A DNA stretch of 64,000 nucleotides from UBA8904 sp035448625 (GCA_035448625.1 DAOTJI010000003.1:1-64000), one strand, 5' to 3'; positions 1 through 8,501 are shown, numbered from the stretch's first letter. Notes: generated by a model not told the origin, from the sequence alone. Numbers and translations are program-made.

Positions 1-41
1 GAAACTGCAGAAAAAATAAAACCTGAAGAAGGAGACAAGAT

Positions 42-908
42 ATGAAAATGTTCAAAAGCAGCAAGTGGTTTGTCATCCTGGCCGTCATCGCGGCCCTTGT
101 GGTGTCGGGCGCGGCCGGCGCGTTCGCGGCCCCCAAGCAGAAAAATATTATTCTGGCCACAACGACCAGCACGCAGGATTCCGGACTGCTCGATACCCTG
201 ATCCCGATCTTTGAAAAGGAGACGGGCTATTTCGTGAAGACGATTGCCGTGGGTTCCGGTCAGGCCATGGCAATGGGACAGAAGGGCGAGGCCGATGTCA
301 TGCTGGTTCATTCCCCGGATGCCGAAAAGAAGTTTGTCGAAGCGGGCTATGGGATCAACCGCCGCCTGGTGATGCACAACGACTTCATCATTGTAGGCCC
401 GCCGTCCGACCCGGCCCGGATCAAAGGAGTAAAATCTTCGTCCGACGCGCTGAAGAAGATTGCCGCCGCCAATGCCCTTTTCATTTCCAGGGGCGACAAC
501 TCCGGAACGCATGCGAAGGAAAAAAACCTGTGGAAGAAGGCAGACATCAATCCGACCGGGCAGAAGTGGTTTCAGGAAACGGGGCTGGGCATGGGTCAGA
601 CGCTGAATGTCGCCTCCGAGAAAAAAGCCTACACGCTGGCGGACCGGGGCACGTACCTGGCAACCCGTAAGAATCTGGGTCTTGCGATCCTGAACGAAGG
701 CGATGCGGCGCTGCTCAACATTTATCACGTGATTGAAGTGAACAGCGCGAAGTGGCCGAAAGCCAATGCTCCCGGCGCTAAAGCATTTGCCGATTTCATG
801 GTTTCCAAAAGAACGCAGGACATCATCAGAACATTCGGTGTTGAGAAATTCGGATCGCCGCTTTTTTTCCCGGATGCCGGTAAAAAAGTGGACGACCTGG
901 GGAAGTAG
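42..908 (+). CDS. tupA: Tungstate ABC transporter, substrate-binding protein TupA
   Basis: Periplasmic binding component that captures tungstate (possibly molybdate) for import. The 288-residue protein opens with a Lys-containing n-region, a hydrophobic stretch and an Ala-rich cleavage zone near residue 29. It then carries the TTTSTQDSG segment typical of TupA/WtpA-like oxyanion binders, followed by the GSGQAM and GEADVMLVHSP blocks of the PBP-like family. GGAG lies 7 bases before the ATG. The permease gene starts 9 bp after the stop and the ATPase gene overlaps the permease, so this is the first gene of a three-gene operon. Any riboswitch or promoter would lie left of the window. Tungsten uptake fits an anaerobe using tungsten oxidoreductases. 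Distinguishing tungstate from molybdate rests on family resemblance only. Confidence 0.9.
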   Translation: MKMFKSSKWFVILAVIAALVVSGAAGAFAAPKQKNIILATTTSTQDSGLLDTLIPIFEKETGYFVKTIAVGSGQAMAMGQKGEADVMLVHSPDAEKKFVEAGYGINRRLVMHNDFIIVGPPSDPARIKGVKSSSDALKKIAAANALFISRGDNSGTHAKEKNLWKKADINPTGQKWFQETGLGMGQTLNVASEKKAYTLADRGTYLATRKNLGLAILNEGDAALLNIYHVIEVNSAKWPKANAPGAKAFADFMVSKRTQDIIRTFGVEKFGSPLFFPDAGKKVDDLGK

Positions 909-917
909 CCTCTCACG

Positions 918-1616
918 ATGGATTTGATTGTCCAGGGCGTCATCAAAGCCTTTCAACTGATCGTCAGCTTCGATCCTGAAGTGATGGGAATCACGTGGCT
1001 GTCCCTCAAAATATCGGGGACGGCCACGTTCATCAGCCTGTTCTTCGGCGTTTCCATCGGAACGGTCGTCGCGTTGAACAATTTTCCGGGGAAAAGGCTG
1101 GTCATCAGCATTATCAACACGGGCATGGGTTTGCCACCCGTTGTGGTTGGCCTTTTTGTGACCATCATGATCTGGCGCAGCGGTCCGCTGGGTTTTCTGG
1201 AAATCCTCTACACGCCGTATGCGATGATCATCGCGCAGGCCATCATTGCCACGCCGATCGTCATGGGCATTTCGCTCGCTTCGATTCAGAACCTGCCGCC
1301 CAATCTGCGGCTGCAGATTCTGTCGCTGGGCGCCAGCCGGATGCAGATGGTCTGGGTTCTCATCCAAGAATCCCGTCTTCCGCTTCTGGCCGCCGTGATG
1401 GCTGGTTTCGGCGGGGTGATTTCCGAAGTCGGCGCCTCGATCATGGTCGGAGGCAACATCAAGGGGTACTCGCGCGTGCTGACCACCGCGACGGTGATGG
1501 AAACCGGAAAGGGAAATTTCGACATCGCCATCGCGCTGGGCATCATTCTTTTGATTCTGGCGTTTCTGGTCAATCTCCTGCTCACACAAATCCAGCAAAG
1601 GCAGCAGCCGAGATGA
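918..1616 (+). CDS. tupB: Tungstate ABC transporter, permease TupB
   Basis: Inner-membrane permease of the tungstate importer, 232 residues with about five to six hydrophobic segments. The cytoplasmic coupling loop is visible around residues 135-150 (LSLGASRMQMVWVLIQESR), corresponding to the EAA loop that contacts the ATPase. The N-terminal ITWLSLKISGTATFIS segment is typical of CysTW/ModB-type permeases. It follows tupA after 9 bp, and its stop codon overlaps the ATG of tupC in an ATGA arrangement, which indicates translational coupling. The ribosome-binding site is weak, consistent with coupling to tupA. Confidence 0.9.
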   Translation: MDLIVQGVIKAFQLIVSFDPEVMGITWLSLKISGTATFISLFFGVSIGTVVALNNFPGKRLVISIINTGMGLPPVVVGLFVTIMIWRSGPLGFLEILYTPYAMIIAQAIIATPIVMGISLASIQNLPPNLRLQILSLGASRMQMVWVLIQESRLPLLAAVMAGFGGVISEVGASIMVGGNIKGYSRVLTTATVMETGKGNFDIAIALGIILLILAFLVNLLLTQIQQRQQPR

Positions 1617-2698
1617 ATACTATTCTGAGTGTCGAAAATTTGATCGTACACCGCGGCGGCGTCAGGGTGCTGGACATACGGGAGCTGAAGGTTCAGGAAA
1701 GCAGAATTCTGGCTTTAATCGGACCCAACGGAGCGGGCAAGTCCACCCTGCTTCTGACCATGGCGGGCCTGCTGAAACCGAGACAGGGGAAAATAGTTTA
1801 CAAGGGACGGCCCATCGAAACCAGCGCGGACCGCTCGTGGATGCGCAGGAGGGTGTGCGTTGTTTTCCAGGAGCCGCTGCTGCTCAATACTTCCGTTTAC
1901 AAGAATGTGGCGCTGGGGCTGAAGTTCCGCGGTTTGACGAGCGGCGACATTCGGAAGAATGTTGAAGACGCCCTGGATTATTTCGGCATCAGTTCACTGG
2001 CGAAAAGATCGGCCAAAACGCTTTCGGGCGGAGAGTCCAAAAGAGTTTCCCTGGCGCGCGCCTTTGCTCTCAAGCCGCATTTGATTTTGCTGGACGAGGC
2101 CTTCAATTCCCTCGATCCGCCCACGCGCGAAACGCTGATCGACGACCTGGGGCATATTCTGAAAGAGACGAAAATCACTGCCGTGCTGGCGCTGCACGAC
2201 CGGGAGGAGACGCTGCGCCTGGCACAGGATGTCACGGTGATGTCTGAAGGACGGATCATCCAGACCGGCACCACGGCCCAGATTTTCAATCAGCCCCAAT
2301 CCGAATTTGTGGCCAATTTTGTCGGCACCGAAACCATTCTGGAAGGGACCGTCCAATTCATCCGGTCGGGGCTGATGGAAGTGCTTGTGTCGGGAAAAAC
2401 AGTTGAGGCGACGGGCAATGTTCCGGCGGGCCAGAAAGTGTTTTGCTGCATAAGGCCGGAAAACATCGTCGTGGCGCGGGAAGCGCCGGAAAATACGAGC
2501 GCCCGTAACATTTACGAGGCTCGAATTCAGAAGATGGTCCGCCAGGCTTTTTTCTATAAACTGGTTCTGGACTGCGGTTTTCCCTTGGTCGCTTATCTCA
2601 CCGTGTCTTCCTGCGAAGATCTGGGTCTTTGCGAGGGAGCCAGGGTGTTCGCGTCCGTCAAGGCCACCGCCGTTCACGTCATGCGACGGGAACCATAG
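1613..2698 (+). CDS. tupC: Tungstate ABC transporter, ATP-binding protein TupC
   Basis: ATPase that powers tungstate import, 361 residues. Walker A GPNGAGKST is at residues 37-45, the signature LSGGE at 137-141, and Walker B LILLDE ends at Glu162. A C-terminal extension of about 110 residues resembles the TOBE/MOP oxyanion-sensing domain of molybdate-type ATPases (ending SVKATAVHVMR), which could allow inhibition by the bound anion. The open frame continues upstream into tupB, but the start was placed at the ATG overlapping the tupB stop because the ABC domain begins there (ILSVENLIVHRGG). It is the last gene of the operon and is convergent with the polyferredoxin gene 32 bp away; no clear terminator is visible between them. 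Confidence 0.9.
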   Translation: MNTILSVENLIVHRGGVRVLDIRELKVQESRILALIGPNGAGKSTLLLTMAGLLKPRQGKIVYKGRPIETSADRSWMRRRVCVVFQEPLLLNTSVYKNVALGLKFRGLTSGDIRKNVEDALDYFGISSLAKRSAKTLSGGESKRVSLARAFALKPHLILLDEAFNSLDPPTRETLIDDLGHILKETKITAVLALHDREETLRLAQDVTVMSEGRIIQTGTTAQIFNQPQSEFVANFVGTETILEGTVQFIRSGLMEVLVSGKTVEATGNVPAGQKVFCCIRPENIVVAREAPENTSARNIYEARIQKMVRQAFFYKLVLDCGFPLVAYLTVSSCEDLGLCEGARVFASVKATAVHVMRREP

Positions 2699-2730
2699 GC
2701 GGATTTGAGTTTCATTGTGGGATGGAGCCG

Positions 2731-4263
2731 TCAAAAAGGAAAAGATGGATCAACCGTTTTTTGCTCGTTGACCGTTTTTTCCGAACGAATGTATTTTTCC
2801 GCTTTTTGATGAATCGGGCGGGCGTGAACGACAATGGAACGAGGAATGGTCGGGCAGGCGAGTTGACAGGCACCGCACCCGATGCAGTACTTCTTGTCGA
2901 TTTCCGGGTACAGGATATTGTTCTTGTCCACAAAACGGATGGCGTGCGTCGGGCAGACCTCTCCGCAGGCGCCGCAATTGTTGTGCTCGACGTAGACCAC
3001 GCAGATATCTTCCAGCAGCTTCGCCTCGCCGATCTGCGTCAGCTTTTTTTCATCAAGAGACAGAGGCAGGATGGCCCCCGTCGGACAAATCTTTGCACAA
3101 ATGTTGCATTCATACTCGCAGTAGCTTTTTTCATAATTCATTTTGGGCTGCATCAGACCCGCAATTCCGTAATCCAGTAAAGCCGGCGTCAGCACCTGCG
3201 TGGGACAGGCGCCGATGCACAGGGAGCAGGCCGTGCAGGCCTGTGTAAAGCGTGTCGCGTTGAGGGATCCCGGAGGAGTGACGGGTGGATCCGCCGGACC
3301 GGATGGAATGCCCGGAATCCAGAGGGGATTCGCTTTTGCCGCCAGAAAAGCGGCTGCCGCGGCAATGCCTCCAATCAAAAAGCCGCGGCGTCCCGGCGAC
3401 CAGGGATGCGTGCTTTTTTGCCCCTGTCTTCGCTCATATCGAATGGTACCGCGGGAACAGGCGTCAAGGCAGTTGAAACAGCCTACGCAGCGGCTCATAT
3501 CCATAGAGCCGTCTTGCAGGTCGATACACTGGGCTTTGCAGACATTTTCGCACTGCGAACATTCGGAACAAACCGTTCGGTTCAATGTAAATCGAAAAAA
3601 AGACATGCGGGAGATCAGTCCCAGGAAAGTTCCTACAGGGCACAACGTATTGCAGTATAGTCGCCCGTGTTTGGCGCAGAGATACAAAATCAGCGCGATG
3701 AAAACCGCCGTCGCGCCCAGTGCCGTGAAGGGGATGAAGGCGGTCTGCTTTGGATACAAGTAAACGTCAAAGGGCTTTAATGTCAAAATGCCCAGGTTGT
3801 AAGCCTGGACGACCAGGGGTTGCAGAAAGTAGGTAAAAATTCTTCCGGCCAGTGAATACGGATCCAGAAGAAGAATGGGAAAAAGGAAACCGATCGCGGC
3901 CGCGGCCGCCGCCAGGACGAGAATGGTATGGCGAAGGCCGTTATGCGGTTTGGAAAAAGAGCTCCCGGATTTCAGGCCCATCCGCCGGGATCCCCAAATC
4001 AGCAAATCCTGAATCGTTCCCAGAGGACACAGGAAAGAGCAATAAATCCTGCCAAAAATCAATGTCATCAGCACAATAAAAATCAAGCCGGCGATAAAAA
4101 GGGATTCAGGCTGCGTGATGATCCTCAGCAGTGCGGGAAAAAACTGAAAAGGCGGAAGCGTCTCGGACAGAAAAACGGAAATATTTCCTGTGCCTGTAAA
4201 CAGAAGGACAAAAAGGAGGAGGATGGCAACGGATAGAATTTTGCGTGCTTTGATGAGGATCAA
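2731..4263 (-). CDS. Membrane polyferredoxin, NapH-like domain fused to a NapG-like ferredoxin domain
   Basis: 510-residue membrane iron-sulfur protein. The N-terminal half has about four hydrophobic segments with two CxxxCP loops (YCSFLCP, YCNTLCP), as in NapH/CcoG-type electron-transfer proteins, followed by two ferredoxin Cys clusters near residues 235-270. A twin-arginine stretch (RRGFLIGG) with a hydrophobic run follows near residue 290. After it come four more Cys clusters (CTACSLCIGACP, CEYECNICAKICP, CGACGEVCP, CIGCGACQLACP), as in NapG. The start is TTG with AAGGA nine bases upstream; the first internal Met is too far in. It lies 132 bp downstream of the DUF362 gene on the same strand. 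Its electron partner is unknown; there is no nitrate reductase gene nearby. Confidence 0.8.
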   Translation of the reverse strand: MILIKARKILSVAILLLFVLLFTGTGNISVFLSETLPPFQFFPALLRIITQPESLFIAGLIFIVLMTLIFGRIYCSFLCPLGTIQDLLIWGSRRMGLKSGSSFSKPHNGLRHTILVLAAAAAAIGFLFPILLLDPYSLAGRIFTYFLQPLVVQAYNLGILTLKPFDVYLYPKQTAFIPFTALGATAVFIALILYLCAKHGRLYCNTLCPVGTFLGLISRMSFFRFTLNRTVCSECSQCENVCKAQCIDLQDGSMDMSRCVGCFNCLDACSRGTIRYERRQGQKSTHPWSPGRRGFLIGGIAAAAAFLAAKANPLWIPGIPSGPADPPVTPPGSLNATRFTQACTACSLCIGACPTQVLTPALLDYGIAGLMQPKMNYEKSYCEYECNICAKICPTGAILPLSLDEKKLTQIGEAKLLEDICVVYVEHNNCGACGEVCPTHAIRFVDKNNILYPEIDKKYCIGCGACQLACPTIPRSIVVHARPIHQKAEKYIRSEKTVNEQKTVDPSFPF

Positions 4264-4395
4264 TAAAGGCGTTCCTTATTTTTTTGAAAGGCGTTCCCGG
4301 AACGGGGAACGGTCCTGCCGGCCGCGGGCAAGGTTTTTATTGAATACCTGGTCCGATGACGAAATGCGGCCTGCGTAAACGGGGCCGTTCCTGCC

Positions 4396-5352
4396 CTACA
4401 GGGTATAGGTGACGATCTTCAGCTCTTTCAGATTCATATTCCCGATTCTTTGAGCATGGGCCATTTTGATGTATCCGATATCTTCAGGCTCTTTTCCAAA
4501 AATCCGGGCGGCTGCCGCGTCTACCGCCACAATATCCTTTGAGATCAGCAGCGTCTTTTTCATTTGAACGACGGCGGATTGAGGATTGGACGGTCCCGAG
4601 GGACCCTGGCTCATCAGTACGCGGTAGGCGTCCACAATGTTGAGATCCGGCTTGCGGTAGAGGCAGAAGTCCGCGATGCACTGGTCAAGGCCGGTCAGGT
4701 GATATTCCATGCGGTTTTTCACGATTCCCATCAGGTTTTTCATGGCGATGGAAAGATGGGTGGAGCCGTGATGTTTGAGGATCGGAACATTGATCAGCAC
4801 GTCGCTGTCCAGAATCAAGCCGGGGATTTCCGCGGTCTTGAGTCGCTTTCCTCCCGGAATTTTGACTTCTCGATAGCTGAAATCATCCATCGGAACAACG
4901 GCGGCGCGGGCGGCCCGGGCAGCCTCTTCAATGCCGCTCAGCCTGTAGCAATTGCGGGCGTTTGAAGACGTCGTCATGACCACGTTGTCCAAGACATAAA
5001 CGCGTTTGGCGCCGGCCGCGTAGCAAGATTCAATGACGGTTTTGACGAGCAGCGGGTTGGTGGTGGCGCCGACTTCGGGCACGCGTGGAAAACCGATATT
5101 CGGTTTGACGACGACCGTTTGCCCTTTTTTGACGAATCGGCTCATGCCGCCCATCAGTTCGATGGCTTTTTTAAACAGGACATCCGGTTCGCCGTTCTTG
5201 ACGGCGACCAGATCCGGGATGGCGGCCGGCTTTTCCCCGGCCATGAGCAAACCGGGTTTGCCGAGAATAACTGCGCCGCCCGCGACAAGACCCAGCGTCA
5301 AACCTTTCCGGATCACTTCCCGCCGGTTGAACGTTCTAGTGTCTTCCGTCAT
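4396..5352 (-). CDS. DUF362 domain protein with a Tat-type signal
   Basis: 318-residue protein of the DUF362 family, recognised by the VVVKPNIGFPR block, the NVPILKHHGSTHLSIAMKNLMG block and the KDIVAVDAAAARIFG block. Residues 8-35 (NRREVIRKG followed by an Ala/Gly/Leu run) look like a Tat signal, so it is probably exported folded. The start is the ATG at 5352; a TTG 33 bases upstream would add residues that are not family-like. The family is often linked to iron-sulfur or oxidoreductase maturation, but no reaction is established. No cysteine cluster is visible, unlike DUF362 proteins fused to ferredoxin. The polyferredoxin gene downstream suggests a joint redox role, which is inference from position only. 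Confidence 0.75.
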   Translation of the reverse strand: MTEDTRTFNRREVIRKGLTLGLVAGGAVILGKPGLLMAGEKPAAIPDLVAVKNGEPDVLFKKAIELMGGMSRFVKKGQTVVVKPNIGFPRVPEVGATTNPLLVKTVIESCYAAGAKRVYVLDNVVMTTSSNARNCYRLSGIEEAARAARAAVVPMDDFSYREVKIPGGKRLKTAEIPGLILDSDVLINVPILKHHGSTHLSIAMKNLMGIVKNRMEYHLTGLDQCIADFCLYRKPDLNIVDAYRVLMSQGPSGPSNPQSAVVQMKKTLLISKDIVAVDAAAARIFGKEPEDIGYIKMAHAQRIGNMNLKELKIVTYTL

Positions 5353-5521
5353 ATTTCCCGCCCGCCTCGAATGGTTTAGGGACAAACATATCAGGCGGTT
5401 AAATCATATGGAAAAACAGAAGATGTGTCAATGAAAAACGGTTGGCCGCGGACTGCTCAAAGAAATTTATCTGTTCAAAGTTTTGCGGATCGTATAAAAT
5501 CCAAGAAAAAAGGGGAGGGTC

Positions 5522-6016
5522 ATGCAAAATTCCACTTTCAGCATAACGGGCGTGCAATCTTTTCGCGGGATAGCCGCAGCTTTTGCGCTGCTGGTTTTTC
5601 TCCCGTGTCTTTTGAGTCTCATCCATGTGACATTTGCACAGGAATGGAAGATTCATTTCTTTCCGGCGGCAATTTTTCTGGCCGCCGTCCGCTTTGGTCC
5701 CGTGGGAGGACTCGTTGCCGGCCTGACCGGCTCTCTCTATTCCGCCATTCTGCTCGGCAATCCCTGGCTGATGGCGGGCAATGCCATCCTGGGATTCTTT
5801 GCCGGCTTTTTTTATCGCAAGACGTCAAAAATTGTTTTTTCCGTGATCCTTGCTTTTGCGTATCAGCTTCCCTGGTTGATTTTGTCCGACTGTTATTTCG
5901 CCGGTCTTTCCCCCGTGTTTATTGCCGAACTGGCCGTCGTTTTGTTTTTAGGCAATCTGATGTGGGCTTTGCTGATTTTGCCGGGGATGAAGCCGATTAA
6001 AAAATATTTATGCTGA
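5522..6016 (+). CDS. Small membrane protein resembling an ECF transporter S component
   Basis: 164 residues with about five hydrophobic helices and short loops. The segment with FGPVGGLVAGLTGSLYSAILLGNPW followed by GNAILGFFAGFFYRK resembles the membrane core of ECF-type substrate-binding (S) components, which capture vitamins or metals. No ECF ATPase or T component is nearby, so it would need a shared energizing module elsewhere, or the resemblance is superficial. AGGGGAGGG sits just before the ATG. The last seven bases overlap the following DUF1893 gene, indicating coupled translation. Function is unassigned. Confidence 0.6.
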   Translation: MQNSTFSITGVQSFRGIAAAFALLVFLPCLLSLIHVTFAQEWKIHFFPAAIFLAAVRFGPVGGLVAGLTGSLYSAILLGNPWLMAGNAILGFFAGFFYRKTSKIVFSVILAFAYQLPWLILSDCYFAGLSPVFIAELAVVLFLGNLMWALLILPGMKPIKKYLC

Positions 6017-6417
6017 CCCCCGATTTTTCCCGCTATTCGCTGGCTCTTCTGCAAGGGGACATCTTTCTCCACTCCTCCGCGGGTAGCGGCCTGCGTCCGT
6101 TATGGGAAGCCCTGGAAAAATATTCGGACAGGTCCGGGCTGATGCTGCATGACAAGGTTATGGGACTTGCGGCAGCCCGGCTGATTGAGCGATCCGGAAT
6201 CATTAACGAAGTTTGTGCGGAAGTTGCATCGCTTCCTGCCAAGCAATTTCTGAAAGAATGCGGCATCCGTTTAACGGCGTTCAAACTCGTGAAAAACATT
6301 CTGGCCAAAGATCACAGCCGCATCTGCCCCGGTGAAATCATTGCGCTTTACACCGGCGAACCGGATGCTTTTTATCGGAAAATCAAGGAGATGCTGGACA
6401 GCCAGGCCACTTCTTGA
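6010..6417 (+). CDS. DUF1893 domain protein
   Basis: 135-residue soluble protein matching the DUF1893 pattern: a central DKVMGLAAARLI block, then a small region equivalent to the family's AxxMSKxA/xxLxxxGI segment (SLPAKQFLKECGIRL), and a C-terminal CPGEIIA segment. The family has a cytidine-deaminase-like fold prediction but no confirmed activity. It is translationally coupled to the preceding membrane protein, and a strong terminator follows 58 bp after the stop, so the two genes form a complete unit. The constant pairing with an S-component-like protein suggests a role tied to a small imported molecule. That is inference. Confidence 0.7.
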   Translation: MLTPDFSRYSLALLQGDIFLHSSAGSGLRPLWEALEKYSDRSGLMLHDKVMGLAAARLIERSGIINEVCAEVASLPAKQFLKECGIRLTAFKLVKNILAKDHSRICPGEIIALYTGEPDAFYRKIKEMLDSQATS

Positions 6418-6475
6418 ATCTCCGAACCGGCACGTGAAGATTTTTTTCCCGGGCAGGAGAGGGATGAATAAAATG

Positions 6476-6514
6476 AGCCACACTGCTTCATCCGGACGGC
6501 AGTGTGGCTTTTTT
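6476..6514 (+). terminator. Intrinsic terminator after the DUF1893 gene
   Basis: A perfect 11-bp inverted repeat (AGCCACACTGC at 6476-6486 and GCAGTGTGGCT at 6499-6509) with a 12-base loop is followed by a T tract through 6514. It ends the 5522-6417 unit on the + strand. The convergent GGGtGRT gene ends 11 bp further on, so the stem may also slow transcripts from the other side, but there is no good T run in that direction. Confidence 0.85.
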
Positions 6515-6524
6515 AAAAAAGGAT

Positions 6525-7523
6525 TTATTTCATGGCCTGTTCAACCGCGACGGCGACGGCAACCGAAGCGCCGACCATCGGATTGTTTCCCATGCCGATG
6601 AGTCCCATCATCTCCACATGCGCGGGGACGGAGGATGATCCGGCGAACTGAGCGTCCGAGTGCATGCGCCCCATGGTGTCGGTCATGCCGTAGGAAGCGG
6701 GGCCGGCGGCCATGTTGTCCGGATGCAGCGTTCTTCCCGTTCCCCCGCCGGAGGCCACGGAGAAGAATTTCCGGCCGGCCAGAATACATTCTTTCTTGTA
6801 AACGCCCATCACCGGATGCTGAAACCGCGTCGGGTTGGTGGAGTTGCCCGTGATGGCCACATCCACGCCTTCCATGTGCATGATGGCTACGCCTTCGCGC
6901 ACGTCGTCCGCACCGTAGCACCGCACGGCTGCGCGTTCCCCTTTGGAATACGCCTTTTCCTTGACCACGGAAACCTTTCCCGTCTTGTAGTCAAAGGCCG
7001 TTGCCACATGCGTGAAGCCATTGACGCGGGCGATAATGTGCGCCGCATCCTTGCCCAGACCGTTCAGGATGACCCGCAAAGGTTTCTTGCGCGCCTTGTT
7101 GGCGGACTTGGCAAGCCCGATGGCGCCTTCCGCAGCCGCAAAGGATTCATGACCCGCGCAAAAAGCGAAGCAGGCGGTCTCTTCCCGAAGCAGCATGGAG
7201 GCGAGATTCCCGTGGCCGATGCCCACCTTGCGGTCATCGGCGACGGAACCGGGGATGCAGAAGGACTGAAGCCCTTCGCCCAGCGTTTCGGCGATGTCCG
7301 CAGCGTATTTCTGTCCCTTTTTAATGGCGACGGCCGCGCCGACAAGATAGGCCCATCCGGCGTTTTCAAATGAAATCGGCTGAATGTCCTTCACGATTTT
7401 CCGAACATCAAGGCCTTTCCCCATGCATATTTTTTCGGCTTCCTCCAACGAGGAAATGCCGTATTTGGCGAGAAAAGGAGTGATCTGGTTGATTCTTCTT
7501 TCGTATCCTTCAAATAGTGCCAT
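6525..7523 (-). CDS. GGGtGRT family protein
   Basis: 332-residue protein with the family-defining GGGTGRT motif at residues 259-265, preceded by KKECILAGRKFFSVAS and followed by LHPDNMAAGPASYGMTDTMGRMHSDAQFAG. The glycine-rich motif suggests nucleotide or cofactor binding; the reaction is not known. It is 11 bp downstream of a NifU-like scaffold gene, and its ribosome-binding site (AAGGAG) overlaps that gene's stop codon, so the two are translated together. The family is repeatedly seen next to iron-sulfur scaffold proteins in anaerobes, which suggests work on a cluster or metal cofactor. Confidence 0.85.
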   Translation of the reverse strand: MALFEGYERRINQITPFLAKYGISSLEEAEKICMGKGLDVRKIVKDIQPISFENAGWAYLVGAAVAIKKGQKYAADIAETLGEGLQSFCIPGSVADDRKVGIGHGNLASMLLREETACFAFCAGHESFAAAEGAIGLAKSANKARKKPLRVILNGLGKDAAHIIARVNGFTHVATAFDYKTGKVSVVKEKAYSKGERAAVRCYGADDVREGVAIMHMEGVDVAITGNSTNPTRFQHPVMGVYKKECILAGRKFFSVASGGGTGRTLHPDNMAAGPASYGMTDTMGRMHSDAQFAGSSSVPAHVEMMGLIGMGNNPMVGASVAVAVAVEQAMK

Positions 7524-7534
7524 GGTAATACTCC

Positions 7535-8227
7535 TTATTCTTTTCTTGGATTAATGGTTTTGACGGCTTCGGCAAAGCGGCCGTAGGTCCCGGTGGCTTT
7601 GGCCAGCGCGGCGGCCGGGTCCATGCCTTTGGCGATATTGTCCATCATGACGCCCAGCTGGACAAATTTATAGCCGATGATTTCGTTGTCGGTGTCGAGA
7701 CCGATTTCGGTTACAAAGCCTTCCGCCATCTCCAGATAGCGGGGGCCTTTAGCTTTGGTGCCGTACATCGTGGCGATCACGCTGCGTAGTCCCTTGCCCA
7801 GGTCTTCCAGACCCGCGCCGATGGGAAGCCCGCCTTCGGAAAACGCGGTCTGCGATCGGCCGTACACGATCTGCAGAAAGATTTCCCTCATGGCCACGTT
7901 GATGGCGTCGCAGACGAGGTCGGAATTCAGCGCTTCCAGAATGGTCTTGTTGGGTAAGATTTCGGCGGCCATGGCGGCGGAATGGGTCATGCCGGTGCAG
8001 CCGATCGTTTCCACCAGCGCTTCTTCGATGATGCCGTTTTTTACATTCAGGGTCAGTTTGCAGGCTCCCTGCTGAGGCGCGCACCAGCCGACGCCGTGGG
8101 TCAGGCCGCTGATATCCTTGATTTCCTTTACCTGCGTCCATTTGCCCTCCTGCGGGATGGGGGCGGGGCCGTTCTTGGCGCCCTTGGCAACTACGCACAT
8201 TTGTGCAACTTCATGAGTTTGCTCCAT
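7535..8227 (-). CDS. NifU-like iron-sulfur cluster assembly scaffold protein
   Basis: 230-residue protein with a NifU/IscU-type N-terminal scaffold fold. Candidate cluster cysteines are Cys49 (VGWCAP), Cys56 (GACKL) and Cys77 (ETIGCTGMTHSA), with another at Cys11. The C-terminal half is a family-specific extension not found in IscU. The start is the ATG at 8227, with GGAAGGAGATGGAG directly upstream; the in-frame extension upstream runs through the palindrome and is not coding. It is the first gene of a two-gene unit with the GGGtGRT protein. No cysteine desulfurase is visible nearby. A strong palindrome 32-51 bases before the start is a candidate operator. Confidence 0.8.
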   Translation of the reverse strand: MEQTHEVAQMCVVAKGAKNGPAPIPQEGKWTQVKEIKDISGLTHGVGWCAPQQGACKLTLNVKNGIIEEALVETIGCTGMTHSAAMAAEILPNKTILEALNSDLVCDAINVAMREIFLQIVYGRSQTAFSEGGLPIGAGLEDLGKGLRSVIATMYGTKAKGPRYLEMAEGFVTEIGLDTDNEIIGYKFVQLGVMMDNIAKGMDPAAALAKATGTYGRFAEAVKTINPRKE

Positions 8228-8258
8228 AAAAACTCCATCTCCTTCCAATAAAATATTG

Positions 8259-8278
8259 CGGATAACCTCGGTTATCCG
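8259..8278. promoter_or_regulatory. Palindrome upstream of the NifU-like/GGGtGRT pair, candidate operator
   Basis: Two perfect 9-base arms, CGGATAACC and GGTTATCCG, are separated by the dinucleotide TC. The element lies 32-51 bases before the NifU-like start codon, just upstream of its ribosome-binding site, in the position of an operator. It could equally be a 5' leader hairpin. No known regulator is assigned; an Rrf2/IscR-type factor would fit the gene functions, but the sequence does not show this. Confidence 0.5.
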
Positions 8279-8471
8279 ATTTGTTTTTTCGTTGAATGGG
8301 AAGATCTCCATTCATGGATCGTTTCAGGTCAACAACCGTCGTGAATCTATGCAAAAAGAAGCCTTTAGTCAACAGGATTATTGGATTGATGAAGAATTTC
8401 CGGCCTTGTCTTTATCGGCGCGGCTTGCCGTGTTGCAAATTCAGCCAGACCTTCAGAGTCAACAGAAACCA

Positions 8472-8501
8472 TTGGCATTTTCCGGAAGCAGGGATTATAA
8501 C
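8472..8501 (+). promoter_or_regulatory. Candidate promoter for the thioesterase gene
   Basis: TTGGCA at 8472-8477 and TATAAC at 8496-8501 are separated by 18 bases. The -10 matches the sigma-70 consensus at five of six positions. The element ends 50 bases before the GTG start of the PaaI-type thioesterase. Confidence 0.5.

Noticed and set aside
995..1612. In-frame extension of tupC upstream through tupB
   Set aside because: The extension is the out-of-frame reading of the permease; the ABC domain begins at the ATG overlapping the tupB stop.
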